Shown here piece after piece: positions 31,001 through 37,700 of a stretch of 64,000 bases of DNA. The translations under genes and the position numbers were made by a program. Origin of the DNA: Phoronis australis (lineage: Eukaryota; Phoronida; Phoronidae); the NCBI GenBank assembly GCA_002633005.1, contig NMRA01000094.1:148208-212207 (forward strand). The letters are read 5' to 3'. Position 1 is the first letter of the stretch, and each line of letters begins with the position of its first letter. The notes below the pieces were generated by a model. It saw only the letters and a list, made by a program, of their open reading frames with translations. It searched no databases and was not told the DNA's origin.

Positions 31001-32399
31001 GAAAGTAACAAGAGCATGTCTGGAACATAACATATACACAAACGCGACTATGGGCGTTTCAGAATTAGATAACTCTTTTGTTTCCTTCCTGAGCACTGAG
31101 AATTTTTGCGGCACTATTGGAGAAAGGTTGTTTACAAAATTTCTTAACTTGTATGAACATTTTTATACTTCGCCAGGTCTAGTGCACGGTAACACAGACG
31201 TCTTGCAGTGGACGGCTACTGATGCTACCACTACCAGCACAGCGTCTGCATTGTCTCTATCGCACGGCGCCAAGATCTATCCGTCAATTAGATGTATCAG
31301 CCACGCTCACTTGGAAGTCACTACTGTCGGTGATCCTCTTCTCATCGTCATTACACCGCCAGATGTCTCTTCGGCGTCACTGACGGCTGAACCTCTCTCG
31401 TCAACTTTCTTCAAAGCCCTCTCTGGGTACCAGTCGAGCACAGAGTTCCTGGACTTAGCTATAGCCGGTGTTACTGATAACGCTGGCATCCGTGAATACC
31501 ACATCAAGCTATGTGATAATGAAACTGGAGAAGTGCTTATGGATTACTTTGAGCTTGCCGAACACACACATTTCATCCTAAATCAGATTCCCTTGAATGA
31601 AAGCGACCTCTATAACGAAACTTGCTTCAACGTATCCCTCAAGCCGTCGGAGAAAGTAACAGCCCTTCCCAGTCACCTCGTGCCTTCGGCTGAGAACAGC
31701 ACCGTTGTGATCGTATCAGCATCCCAGAGTTTGCTCTTTGTTTCATCAACCTTGTCTGCTGAAAGTACGCCGTCGTCATCGTTGTCGTCTCCGTGGTCAT
31801 CAACAGCAGGGACTACGACGATACTAACGTCACCATCCTCAGCGGAGTCAGTCACTACACCTTCAGCATCTGTCACCAATCAGACATTGAACGCTACCAT
31901 TGACCAAAAGAATGCAACCAATGACTCATGGCAAAATTTCATAAAGAATCTACAAAAGATCGATATTTCCCAGCCCACGCACACTGTTGTCTGTGAAAGA
32001 GATTACTTCATCAAAACGTTCACTGTTTCTTTTAAAGCTGTCAATATGGGCGGAATGGAAAGCAACCCAGTCTCCACTCAAGTGTCCTTCTACGTTGGAC
32101 CACCCGAGCTGACAGGTAAAGAGCCGACATTGTACCGAAATAACATTACGTCAAAAATTCACATCGACTGGCACAACGTATTTAAGTATACCGGACCGGC
32201 AGACCTGCGCTACGTGCTATCGATGGGCATGGAGGCTGGTATGGTTAGCATTGTGAAGCGTGTGGACACGAAGAACACCAACTATCAGATTCCAACTCAT
32301 ATCTACAGATTTCACGTGAATTACACAGCAACTATCGACGCCATAACCCCGTTTGGGACGTATCACTCGCTCACGTCGAAGATTATCAATACTTTTTGA
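949..32399 (+). CDS. 24-exon gene for a giant secreted EMI/EGF/fibronectin-III-like repeat protein (whole gene model)
   Basis: Joined exons: 949-1007, 4696-4815, 5062-5147, 5253-5354, 6348-6497, 7125-7238, 7704-7964, 9288-9441, 9742-10348, 11334-11478, 13152-13315, 13570-13854, 14428-14762, 15404-16050, 16229-17367, 19051-19834, 20283-20399, 20550-20860, 23654-23761, 24473-24623, 25431-25614, 27253-28811, 29611-30915, 31177-32399. Every junction is AG/GT with matching phase. The total is 10,110 nt, an exact multiple of three, giving 3,369 residues. Order: signal peptide (1-18), EMI-like module (about 25-88), three EGF-like modules (89-210), unrecognised extracellular segments (211-750), then about 15-20 fibronectin-III-like modules to the end. 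Module marks are 'DGVIVDxTPP' and 'WxGFxDxxSGI'. No transmembrane segment or GPI signal is seen, so secretion to the extracellular matrix is inferred. The function is unknown to me. An extra small exon in a long intron, or alternative 3' exons, cannot be excluded. Confidence 0.85.
1008..4695 (+). other. intron 1 of the large gene, with dispersed-repeat copies
   Basis: No coding exon was recognised. Two related copies of a dispersed repeat lie at about 2570-2930 and 3000-3150 (shared text around 'ACCCTCYGCAYGATCTTTGTTA'). They read in the opposite sense to relatives at 26.2 kb, 26.7 kb and 59-60 kb. The rest looks like unique AT-rich intron. Confidence 0.55.
4696..4815 (+). CDS. large gene exon 2: first half of EMI-like module
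   Basis: Phase 2 to phase 2, acceptor TCTTTCAG, donor GTGAGT, residues about 20-60. The reading has spaced cysteines and aromatics (VCTRYESEW, WYETCVDWDFRC). These match the cysteine/tryptophan pattern of EMI modules, which typically sit just after the signal peptide and before EGF repeats. The alternative frame also stays open but lacks this pattern and breaks the phases. Confidence 0.75.
5062..5147 (+). CDS. large gene exon 3: second half of EMI-like module
   Basis: Phase 2 in, phase 1 out, residues about 60-88. It carries the CC-G-Y signature (IHFCCSGYTDNGSGYC) that closes EMI modules. It runs straight into the EGF exon, so the junction reads CVPVCYGSTSCPNGGTC. Confidence 0.8.
5253..5354 (+). 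CDS. large gene exon 4: EGF-like module 1
   Basis: A symmetric phase 1-1 exon of 34 codons with six cysteines (VCYG, SCPNGGTC, RCTSC, PKC), residues about 89-122. CPNGGTC is a classical EGF core. Acceptor TTTTGCAG, donor GTAAGT. Confidence 0.85.
6348..6497 (+). CDS. large gene exon 5: cysteine-rich EGF-like module 2
   Basis: A symmetric phase 1-1 exon of 50 codons, residues about 123-172, with seven cysteines (CPVAEIDNC, MSC, RCFEC, NEC, FCD). It is longer than a standard EGF and is called EGF-like from its context between two EGF exons. Donor GTGAGT. Confidence 0.75.
7125..7238 (+). CDS. large gene exon 6: EGF-like module 3
   Basis: A symmetric phase 1-1 exon of 38 codons, residues about 173-210, with six cysteines ending SCSCASGFSSSG and MCD, which is the C-x-C-x(n)-G-F ending of EGF modules. 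Acceptor GTTTCAG, donor GTAAGT. Confidence 0.82.
7704..7964 (+). CDS. large gene exon 7: unrecognised extracellular segment
   Basis: Phase 1-1, 87 codons, residues about 211-297. It contains LALCKFTVLSSSGERR, TSCYTEGDEWIKF and YVRDFKYGITKSS. The two cysteines may pair. No named domain was recognised. It bridges the EGF modules and the later beta-sandwich-like part. Confidence 0.78.
8459..8862. repeat. fold-back inverted-repeat element in intron 7
   Basis: The ends are GGTATTTTCTGAAAATA and its near reverse complement TATTTTTGGAAATACC. Several internal copies of 'GCCCRTGGGC' and 'AAATACGCC' occur in both senses. It is about 400 bp with imperfect arms and has the structure of a small non-autonomous fold-back element. 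Confidence 0.6.
9288..9441 (+). CDS. large gene exon 8
   Basis: Phase 1 in, phase 2 out, residues about 298-348. It contains a Gly/Asp-rich loop (GVCNPGGPYGDGDGQ) and a second cysteine (IQCDIDK), then SYTSFADGDK. The Asp/Gly spacing could bind calcium, but that is inference only. Acceptor ATTCCAG, donor GTAAGT. Confidence 0.75.
9742..10348 (+). CDS. large gene exon 9: beta-sandwich-like segment
   Basis: Phase 2 in, phase 0 out, 202 codons, residues about 349-551. It includes ITLDFSGWDDLG and SGIKEYIINVYEI, a variant of the W-x-D / SGIxxY signature that recurs downstream. It also has FYAIDLTVVDNALN, which resembles the F/G strands of fibronectin-III-like folds. This is probably the first, divergent repeat unit. 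Confidence 0.82.
11334..11478 (+). CDS. large gene exon 10
   Basis: Phase 0 in, phase 1 out, 48 codons, residues about 552-599. It starts LSWTDYFYNDYHRTH. It is tyrosine-rich and has no recognised domain. Acceptor ATTTTCAG, donor GTAGGT. Confidence 0.72.
12027..12549. repeat. 56-bp minisatellite in intron 10, about 9.3 copies
   Basis: The unit contains GGCGCCAGTCTAGTTTGAAG and TTAGTCAGTTCTTCTCAAGC and repeats about every 56-57 bp with few changes. The last copy breaks off at 12549. The same unit resumes at about 13070-13105, on the far side of an inserted element. Confidence 0.92.
12550..13068. mobile_element. 519-bp terminal-inverted-repeat element inserted into the minisatellite
   Basis: The left end ATTACGGCGTTTTCCCGTT (12550-12568) matches the reverse complement of 13050-13068 at 17 of 19 positions. 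The flanks are the two halves of one minisatellite unit, which fixes both edges. A sub-terminal hairpin (CCCAACTTGTT / AACAAGTTGGG) lies at 12571-12609. No transposase is seen, so it is a non-autonomous, MITE-like element. Confidence 0.75.
13152..13315 (+). CDS. large gene exon 11
   Basis: Phase 1 in, phase 0 out, residues about 600-654, starting LSFKYHIEKLTPLGTKD. Acceptor CCCGCAG. The donor GTATTC is weak, but it is the only one that keeps frame with exon 12. No named domain. Confidence 0.7.
13570..13854 (+). CDS. large gene exon 12
   Basis: Phase 0-0, 95 codons, residues about 655-749. It contains FDSSPAELWDMWLIKDG, then KLVFEARDVHSGVRKVFYRLG. The D-x-x-SG(V/I)-x-x-x-x-Y pattern again resembles the repeat signature downstream. 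Donor GTAAGT. Confidence 0.82.
14428..14762 (+). CDS. large gene exon 13: start of the fibronectin-III-like repeat array
   Basis: Phase 0 in, phase 2 out, residues about 750-860. It opens with a cysteine cluster (ENCPSGG, PCYCPKVGPC). It then shows the module boundary DNSPPTNGTVWDG and the signature SWGGFVDYESGIKYYR, where the donor GTGAGT cuts. Confidence 0.85.
15404..16050 (+). CDS. large gene exon 14: two fibronectin-III-like boundaries
   Basis: Phase 2 in, phase 1 out, residues about 861-1076. Module boundaries are DGVVVDKTPPVF and FIIDQTPPTTS. It ends in FKWALG, with the intron inside the glycine codon, an intron position repeated elsewhere in the gene. The donor GTAATG is weak. Confidence 0.85.
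16229..17367 (+). CDS. large gene exon 15: several fibronectin-III-like modules
   Basis: Phase 1 in, phase 0 out, 379 codons, residues about 1077-1456. It carries a module with CAKWSGFEHYRD, DGVRIVDQS and a cysteine-bearing unit (GWGCEELSSCSSD, MCFQTSCLPAVA). Boundaries in this exon are degenerate, lacking the usual TPP. The donor GTTTGT is weak but keeps frame with exon 16. Confidence 0.85.
17535..18943. mobile_element. 1.4-kb terminal-inverted-repeat element in intron 15
   Basis: The left end CAGGCGATTTCATAAAGGTG is the near reverse complement of the right end at about 18924-18943. Many AAACCAGGTTTA-type palindromic motifs lie just inside both ends. A short open stretch at 17850-18134 is too degraded to name. 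A smaller element (18411-18575), related to one at 62.9 kb, is nested inside. Confidence 0.65.
18411..18575. mobile_element. short MITE-like repeat nested in the intron-15 element
   Basis: The ends are ATAGGCGGATCCAAGG and the reverse complement of GGGATCCACCCTTG. The body shares TTTAGA...AAATCTAGAATTTTC and TAGTTGACTTGGA with 62943-63071, so both belong to one dispersed family. Confidence 0.6.
19051..19834 (+). CDS. large gene exon 16: fibronectin-III-like modules
   Basis: Phase 0 in, phase 1 out, residues about 1457-1717. It contains VKGYNPLGTCA and several NxT/S glycosylation sequons (YNLTD, NATNAT, CNETV). The boundary GYIVDTTSPTPGTV is followed by ITWSGFTDLEE, SSGIKNYQYGIG and the intron in the glycine codon. 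Acceptor GATTACAG. Confidence 0.85.
20283..20399 (+). CDS. large gene exon 17: back half of one module
   Basis: A symmetric phase 1-1 exon of 39 codons, residues about 1718-1756. It reads TSPGAVDVRQFVDVGE then GLSLESGTTYYATVR, a textbook second half of the repeat. The acceptor TTTGGAAG is unusual for its purines, but the reading and both phases fit. Confidence 0.82.
20550..20860 (+). CDS. large gene exon 18: module junction
   Basis: Phase 1 in, phase 0 out, residues about 1757-1860. It reads AYDHVGLWTDAV, QGVLVDTTPPEPSF, VHWGDFIDSHSASLTYKIAIG and GLSLVKGHSYYAQIS. That is the end of one repeat and most of the next. Donor GTAAGT. Confidence 0.85.
21059..23379. mobile_element. 2.3-kb element with ~150-bp inverted termini in intron 18
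   Basis: Left arm 21059 to about 21205 and right arm about 23225-23379 are inverted copies. They share GGTGTTCCATCGAAATTGGA, then 'GAAAACAG', 'CTAACCAGCCC' and 'GGACAGGA' in order. An inner inverted pair at about 21316-21375 and 22264-22337 (CCCACACCCCACAA) suggests a nested element. No transposase was recognised. It makes up most of the 2.8-kb intron. Confidence 0.72.
23654..23761 (+). CDS. large gene exon 19: module boundary
   Basis: Phase 0-0, 36 codons, residues about 1861-1896. It contains NVVGLTASASSPVF, then TCDDTLPSKGFVYDGDD, a variant boundary with a cysteine and LPS in place of TPP. Acceptor TGTTTTAG, donor GTATGC. Decayed copies of its 3' end lie in the next intron. Confidence 0.8.
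24205..24392 (+). repeat. two decayed copies of the exon-19 3' end and donor, inside intron 19
   Basis: Exon 19 ends TTTATGACGGTGACGACAC with TCAAAG|GTATGCATG. Related text, TTAATGACGGCGACAGCACG with GCATGCATGGCTAAG, occurs at about 24205-24250. TTAATGACGGAGAGTACAG with TATGCATGGCTCAG occurs at about 24330-24380. The copies have lost the donor GT. Confidence 0.65.
24473..24623 (+). CDS. large gene exon 20: front half of a module
   Basis: Phase 0 in, phase 1 out, residues about 1897-1946. It reads TTSLSANWFGFQDAETTVRY, VAVGTEAGKQDIHTYEDIG and STG, with the intron in a glycine codon. The usual SGI is replaced by TTV. Donor GTAAAT. Confidence 0.83.
24702..24775 (+). repeat. copy of the exon-20 3' end plus donor region, inside intron 20
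   Basis: CGCACGTATGAAGATATTGG, then AATCCACGGTTAAAAATG and TTCAGTACAATTTGATGTTA repeat the text at about 24595-24665 (exon end, donor and first 40 bp of intron) about 105 bp downstream. The donor has changed from GGGTAAAT to GGTTAAAA. Confidence 0.8.
25100..25385. repeat. ~49-bp minisatellite in intron 20, about 5-6 copies
   Basis: The unit has TTGTTCACCTGCAC, GTGGTGTTTCCGATA and ACCCGGCTACTGTCATA in order. Copies are divergent and one is shortened. It ends about 45 bp before the exon 21 acceptor. Confidence 0.85.
25431..25614 (+). CDS. large gene exon 21: module end and boundary
   Basis: Phase 1 in, phase 2 out, residues about 1947-2007. It reads FIFQLIPGQKYYTTVKACND and SDGVIADDTPPLPGIIRVG, a clean copy of the boundary motif. 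Acceptor TAATTTCAG, donor GTATGT. Confidence 0.85.
26240..26640. repeat. GC-rich dispersed repeats in intron 21
   Basis: About 26240-26300 is a dispersed-repeat copy (AACAAGGGGGCGCCAG, then GTAGTTGGACCCGTCCGAAA). It is followed by four head-to-tail units about 75-90 bp long, with TCTATAGGCGGTGCA, GGGGGCTGAGG, GGCTTTAGCCCCC and TTTTTTCAGTGCTGCGCC. GGGGCTTTAGCCCC is self-complementary. A further copy lies at 52425-52570. Confidence 0.75.
27253..28811 (+). CDS. large gene exon 22: four to five fibronectin-III-like modules
   Basis: Phase 2 in, phase 1 out, the largest exon, residues about 2008-2527. Boundaries are HFIIDNTAPTVKTTP, ALLVDSTPPHLGHF and GVKVDHTPPAVARG. Signatures are IRWFGFHDPHSYLDHYEW, LEWEEFYDGQSGIEKYVIAFG and DSDSGIDHYEVMVG. 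A cysteine-rich insert (CVVFGCKKVCSCGEYG) sits mid-exon and may form extra disulfides. Donor GTGAGT. Confidence 0.9.
28840..29505 (+). repeat. array of about seven decayed copies of the exon-22 3' end plus donor, in intron 22
   Basis: The unit, mostly about 77 bp, matches the last ~48 bp of exon 22 plus GTGAGT and about 30 bp of intron. Copies show AGTGGTACTGAGCACTTCAA, GGGATGATCGGCGCGGC and GGTGAGTGCATTGCA. Intact GTGAGT remains at 29252 and 29329. The copy at 29283-29328 stays open in the exon frame and reads SGTEHFKGMIGAATY, against SGIDHYEVMVGTTME in the exon. Confidence 0.82.
29611..30915 (+). CDS. large gene exon 23: fibronectin-III-like modules
   Basis: Phase 1-1, residues about 2528-2962. 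It holds the cleanest full module: DGVIVDNEPPLAGAVFNG, LEISWIGFDDRHSFIKEYHW, ADVKSFVNVG, VSLTHGSTYYVVVKAVDAAG, then the next boundary MYDESPPIG. A less similar segment follows (TITIPSFSLYQFVVQTAPPC), then a further module ending CFWALG with the intron in the glycine codon. Donor GTAAGT. Confidence 0.9.
31177..32399 (+). CDS. large gene exon 24: last modules, Ser/Thr-rich stretch and stop
   Basis: Phase 1 in, ends at TGA 32397-32399, residues about 2963-3369. It starts LVHGNTDVLQWTATDATTTS and has a boundary LIVITPPDVSSAS. A Ser/Thr-rich, probably O-glycosylated stretch (about 31730-31890) with sequons NQT, NAT and NDS follows, then a final module with FYVGPPELTGKEP and VLSMGMEAG. The protein ends KIINTF with no hydrophobic tail. 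Confidence 0.88.
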
Positions 32400-32440
32400 G
32401 CAAACTCAGGCCATAACATTTGCATGAAAATCTTATTTAC

Positions 32441-32446
32441 AATAAA
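32441..32446 (+). terminator. poly(A) signal of the large gene
   Basis: AATAAA lies 42 nt after the stop codon, so the 3' UTR would be only about 60-70 nt. This supports exon 24 as the true end of the gene. Confidence 0.65.
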
Positions 32447-32978
32447 TACACTCACTTGGATCGACTCATTATCTAGCGAGTCCAGACAGTTCATCTCCAT
32501 ATCTGATGTGTTGCTTATAGCACACGCGTAATTAAGAGGAGATAACTGAGCACTGATAACTTTCCTTCTCGGCCAAGGAGCTCAAGTCAATTGGATTTTG
32601 ACGTGGTTAAACCCAGTTAAAGTGAATACATTTTTATGATTTGGACACATGTTGCGGTTACTTTTTTGTGTTCTACATTCATTTGGAATCATTGATCCTT
32701 GGAAATATGCAGTTTTACAAAACGTCGTTTTTACTTTGACTGGTTGAAGGGTTTATTACATTTTATGAATTTTTGCAACGCTTGGTTAACTCTGTGAGTG
32801 CCTGCGAATACAGTTTGAATGATTATCGCTGGGCGAATTTAAGTATAGATACTTCTGGCTTAACATTAATAGTGGCCGAGGTATCTGGACCTCGCTAGTT
32901 CATTTGGAAGTCGATGTAAATGACAAATCCATGTAACGAAAGATTAGCATGTCAATTGTCTTAATGTTTTTCAAATGG

Positions 32979-33086
32979 ATAGTGGTCTGATACAACGTGC
33001 CCGAATTTTGAGAACCAGTTTTCCCCACTAAATAACGGGCGTCAAACTGGTTCTCAAAATGCGGGCACGTTATATCAGACTATTGC
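32979..33086. repeat. long hairpin, arms about 42 bp
   Basis: The left arm has GTCTGATACAACGTGCCCGA and TTTTGAGAACCAGTTT. The right arm is its near reverse complement, AAACTGGTTCTCAAAA with GCGGGCACGTTATATCAGAC. The loop is about 22 nt. It lies 0.5 kb past the end of the large gene. A MITE-like fold-back element is the likely origin. Confidence 0.8.
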
Positions 33087-33931
33087 CTTAAAATGTGTGA
33101 CACTTCCTGCTTCATTGATTTTATTTGTTGATTTTGTAGTGATTTAGTTTCCATATTTATTTTTTATATTATATTCTATATTTAAGAATTGCTACTTACA
33201 TTGTGCGTGAACTGTTTGCCTCATTTTGAAATTGTTTCAAAGTTCCAAGCATCACTAATCAGGTGAGGCCGAAATTTTAAGTTCCAACTGGAGTTAGTGA
33301 AGAATGTTTCCGTTGAAACAAGCAGTCAACTCTGCTCATTGATTGTTCCATGCTTTTAGTTATGCGTATGCTAATTCGCCGTGGCAAAGGACGCTAACTC
33401 GCCGTATTCAAAGGAAAAAGGGTTCCACCCAAAACCTGGATCAAAACAATAGTTTTTAAAGATGGCGCTGCATAGCTCTTCAATAATCAGCGACTGTATT
33501 AGAAAGTATAGTACAATTTATAGTAGCCACAAATTTGTTTGCTTGGCGTCAGTTACATGATCGTGCATTCTATCTCAGACTTCATTGGACTGTGGTGTGA
33601 CGTGTGGAGGGTATTCCAATAAAAACTGACAGTGTGTTATCTTACGAACATGTTTGAAATAAAGATAAAATTGTGAACGTTTTGCATGAACGTAAACCAA
33701 TGTTATAATTATATCATCCGTGGGCACCGAAAATGTCGATGTCAGCAACTGGGACTTGCAATTTTTGCATGAGCCTACATCTTGTTTAATTTTTTGAAGA
33801 GGTGTATTTGTAGAGCACCTCCTCCTATTAGCGCACTGGTTCATCAATAGCCAGTTATGGTCTGAAACAGTATTCCGCATTAAATTGTCCTTGCGAAGCA
33901 AATGTGAGCACAAACTTCACCCCCCCCCCCC

Positions 33932-33975
33932 NNNNNNNNNNNNNNNNNNNNNNNNNNNNNNNNNNNNNNNNNNNN
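33932..33975. other. assembly gap (44 N) between poly-C runs
   Basis: A run of N lies between two C homopolymers (about 33920-33931 and 33976-33987). The gap was probably caused by an unreadable C tract, so the true length is unknown. A single N also occurs at 45103 next to a G run. Confidence 0.95.
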
Positions 33976-34649
33976 CCCCCCCCCCCCTGTCGACTCCAGT
34001 TACACCTCCGCCATCACCCAGTTTCGTCCCGAGATCACTAGTTTGACCCCCCCCCCCCATCCCCTGTCGACACCCATTATACCCCCACTAGCTCCCCCAT
34101 TGTGTCACAACCAGTTGTATTCCCAACAACAGATTTGCTTTCCCTTTTGGTATCTTTAGCAAGTCCTTGGAAGGGGGAGTCATAAACTGCTGGTTTTGTC
34201 AAACTTTTGCCGTCGTGGTAAGATTCTTTCGTGGCCTTCGCCAATTTCGCACCTCATCATACAAGGCGTACAGACTACTGTTTGTGAAGCGAACTCCTGG
34301 GAGGCAAAGGAGCATTAATTTCAAACAATATTAAAAAACAATATTCAAATACCTGCTTGATTTAGACAAAGAAAATGGTACAGCGCTTATCGGCATATAA
34401 ACTTGCAAAACACGCCCGTTTTATTAGCAACCTGGCTCCTTTTAATGAAAGCTGTTGGTTCATTCAAACAGGTATAATGTTTGCACCGATGGAAATGTCA
34501 AAGGTAGAGGGGTAGTCAAATTATTTCTTACTCAGATTGAAAGGGATTTTGGGCTTGGAAAACCTGAGAGATCGTGACTGGCTCCGTCACTTTAAATATG
34601 TTATGTGCTAAGCTTACCCCACATTACAAAACAACCGTTAATTCTTCCC

Positions 34650-35215
34650 AAGCTAATCTATTAAAAAAATTTTGCTCAAGTCGGATTCATAGTAGATCTA
34701 CCGTTTTTGTTCGTCTTCAGAAACATGACATGCACATGCAAGCGAATCGAAGACCCAGCTGTAAGCGAATCACAGACCAATGCAGGCTGTAAACGAGCCG
34801 TAAGCCCATTTTCAAGGCAATTTAGTGATAGTTAATAATACTCATTGTTCGTGGTCAGTGCATACATTGAGTTCATGGCACGGACACTTCTTGTCCAAAG
34901 CGAGAGGCTGAATATACAAATGAAGGAATCGTTTGCTTAAAAGAACAAACAATCCATCGATAGCTTTACAAGAGCTAGAGAGTCGTATTCGATGTGTGCG
35001 GAAAACAGTAGTGCTTTTTATGAATTTTTACGGGTTCAAGCAGACATCCTGCAATTAAAATGATGCCTACTCTGTGTACATCATTCAAAAGCTAATCCTT
35101 TGTTTTAAAGTTTTTGCCGAAGTCGCATTCATAGCAGATTTGTCGCATTTGTTCGTTTTCCGACACATGATATATACATGGTAGACCCAGCGAATCGTAA
35201 ACCCGGCCATGTGTG
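34650..35215. repeat. direct duplication pair
   Basis: About 34650-34765 and 35090-35205 share AGCTAATC, GTCGSATTCATAG, AGATYT and TTTGTTCGT, then ACATGA and GTAGACCCAGC-type text in the same order and sense. They are divergent, with no open frame in common. Confidence 0.55.
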
Positions 35216-36869
35216 CTGTTGAATAACAGTAAGCACATGCACCTACATGCGTTCGAAACACGTTGCAGACGTTGCATAATGAACACGAACTGCATGTGAT
35301 TCACGTTCACCGACGAGGCATGAACATTATGAGTGAGCCTCACTTATGTCAGTAACTATACGGGAACACCACTAGATCCAGGTAGCACCAATGAGCTACT
35401 ATCTTCTACATTTATCTCATTGGGTAACACCATGTCATTACTTACCAAAAGATGGCGTTTATGTTGTACTTCCCGTGTTAAAATGGTCGAACTGAAACGC
35501 ACACAAAACCAGGCGCATCTTACGAAAGCCGTCGTATACCAATTTTACATTTAAGTACAGGAACAACATTTTTGTTAAAACTTAGTTCTCAATACTACTC
35601 GATTTTTTGTAGGATTCTCTAAATGTTAGGACTAAAATGACTTACTGGATTACTGAATTTCTTATTTTAGAAAACTTTCAGTGAAGTTTGAACTCATATT
35701 TAAAATAGTTCTATTATGAGCATTTCTGAAAGCGGGCAATGACGTCACATTAATTCAGTACATTCATCATTCCTTGATTGCATATTGTAAAGTCCTTACC
35801 TAGCTCACCTGTTACTCAAAATTTTTAATGATTCACGCATAAAAATGCTGTGAGTGTTTGCTAAGGAACCTCCGACTATTTCATTGTTGTCAAAATTGGA
35901 GATCCGCCAATAATGACTTATCACCATCGGGCGCCCAGGCAGCCAGTCTCAGTGTGAAACAAAAATCGGTTCTTGTCTGTAACTGTGCCTGCCGGTACTA
36001 ATGTTTATGGTACCATAGACAATTTCTCCGTCATTACTGTTGGACTGTATTCCTTGGTAAATGGCTGAGATCGACGATTTTGAGTCACTCTCAGGGATAA
36101 AAAGGCAAGCGACGTCTGCTCTCGTAATACGAGAAGTAATACGAGAATTGTTGGAAAATCACTTTCTTTCGGTGCACATTTTTATTTGCGTATTTAACGA
36201 CACTATAGAATTGGAGTCCTTCTCCGAACTTCCGTGTCGAGTTTTCCCTAGTAAAGAGACTATACGAATCCTTCAGTGAAAAGTGCTTCCATCGCACGCG
36301 TCCAACCAGTTACTGTACCGATCAAAACGTGACATCAAACGGCGGTACATGTTTTTTCCGACAACCCTAGTGAACCCAGTCGTCGATCGATCTCCAGATA
36401 GAATGACGGTGAAATTATGCGAGAAGTCCTCAGAAATTATCCACAAAACGTTTAAAACAAGGACTGACTGCCAAACAACTTCAGTGCTTACACGGGCGAC
36501 AAAAACGAAGACTTTGCCGTAAAGAACTGCGATGAATTAGTCTATAGCCTAATTAAAACTGCCCGTGTCAGAAATCCTCGAGTTGATTTTTCCTAAACAT
36601 GATATTCACTTACTAGTAAATCACTTCAGCCCTTTTCAATTACTTAAACGGTCCAAAAATCTCGGAATGTTCAAATGGGCCCAACCCAGGGTACGTGCAA
36701 AAAAGCAAGGTACGCAAAGTCATGCACCAGTTCGAGTATGCTCGAGCGCTTTCTACCAAAATGGCGGACACTGAAATGATTGGGATGTTGAATTTTTGGC
36801 TAGATTTCACTGCTTTAGTTTTATAAGCTAAGTTTGGATTCGTGACAGCAATAAACGTCTGCGTATCCA

Positions 36870-37110
36870 TGCAGGGGTAGGGCTCGGGGGGCTCGAACGA
36901 GCCCCCCATTTGGCGAAGTGGGCAAAAAGGTCCGCCCCTCAGAGACAAAAGTCCGTGAAAATGGGACAAAAGTTCACTAAAGCGCAAACGCGCACTTCAC
37001 AGTGGTGCTCCCGTTTTTTTTTTTAGTCCGCCCGCTCTTTTGTTAGCAAAAAGTCCACAAAGTCAGGAATTCGAGCCCCCCCATATTGAAGGCTGGGTGC
37101 GCGCATGGTA
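36870..37110. repeat. dispersed repeat, + copy
   Basis: It contains GGGGGGCTCGAACGAGCCCC, a self-complementary core, then GGTCCGCCCCTC, GGGACAAAAGTTCAC and GAATTCGAGCCCCCCCATA. A related copy in the opposite orientation lies at about 53320-53580. Confidence 0.6.
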
Positions 37111-37539
37111 TCGCTCTTTTTAGATTAATATAAAATTGTCTGTTATGAGTGTGAATGCGTTCTACGTTGATAAGCATGACGTATGGTATGTTAGTATTCC
37201 CGATCACCGCTGTACGTAAATAGTAACATTTACAACGAGGTCCGTTTTTGTTAAATAATTCTCAATCTTCACTAAAAACTACATCTGTTCGTTAGTTACC
37301 CAACGCTCTACGGTAGGGTCATGTTATATAGGTCACCAGAGGAATGTGTGGTTAACTGTATAGGAAAAGCACGAGATAAGGTACACAGGTGTAAGACAGT
37401 CTCCAATCGTCCACCTCGTACCCAACTGGATAGAGCACCACCATGATGTTGACTGAAGGCTCATCTCAACGTTCAAAATGTTGCAAAGGAAGTTCGATGC
37501 CGGCAGGGGCGAAGAATGGAATTGCTTTGACACCTTGGA

Positions 37540-37700
37540 AATGTATATACTGACTGTAATATTTATACTGTCTATAATGTATATACTGACTATAATATTT
37601 ATACAGACTATAATGTATACGAGTATACTGACTATAATGTATATACTGACAATAATGCACATCTGACTATAATGTTTATGCAGACTATAATGTAGGGCCT
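37540..37700. repeat. TATAATG-rich degenerate tandem repeat
   Basis: Irregular repeats of about 15-24 bp built from ATACTGACTATAATGTATAT-like text. The open frames across it are a by-product of low complexity. Confidence 0.7.

Noticed and set aside
30916-31176. Read-through coding between exons 23 and 24
   Set aside because: The exon 23 frame meets a stop at about 30977, while GTAAGT and CGCCAG give a clean phase-1 join.
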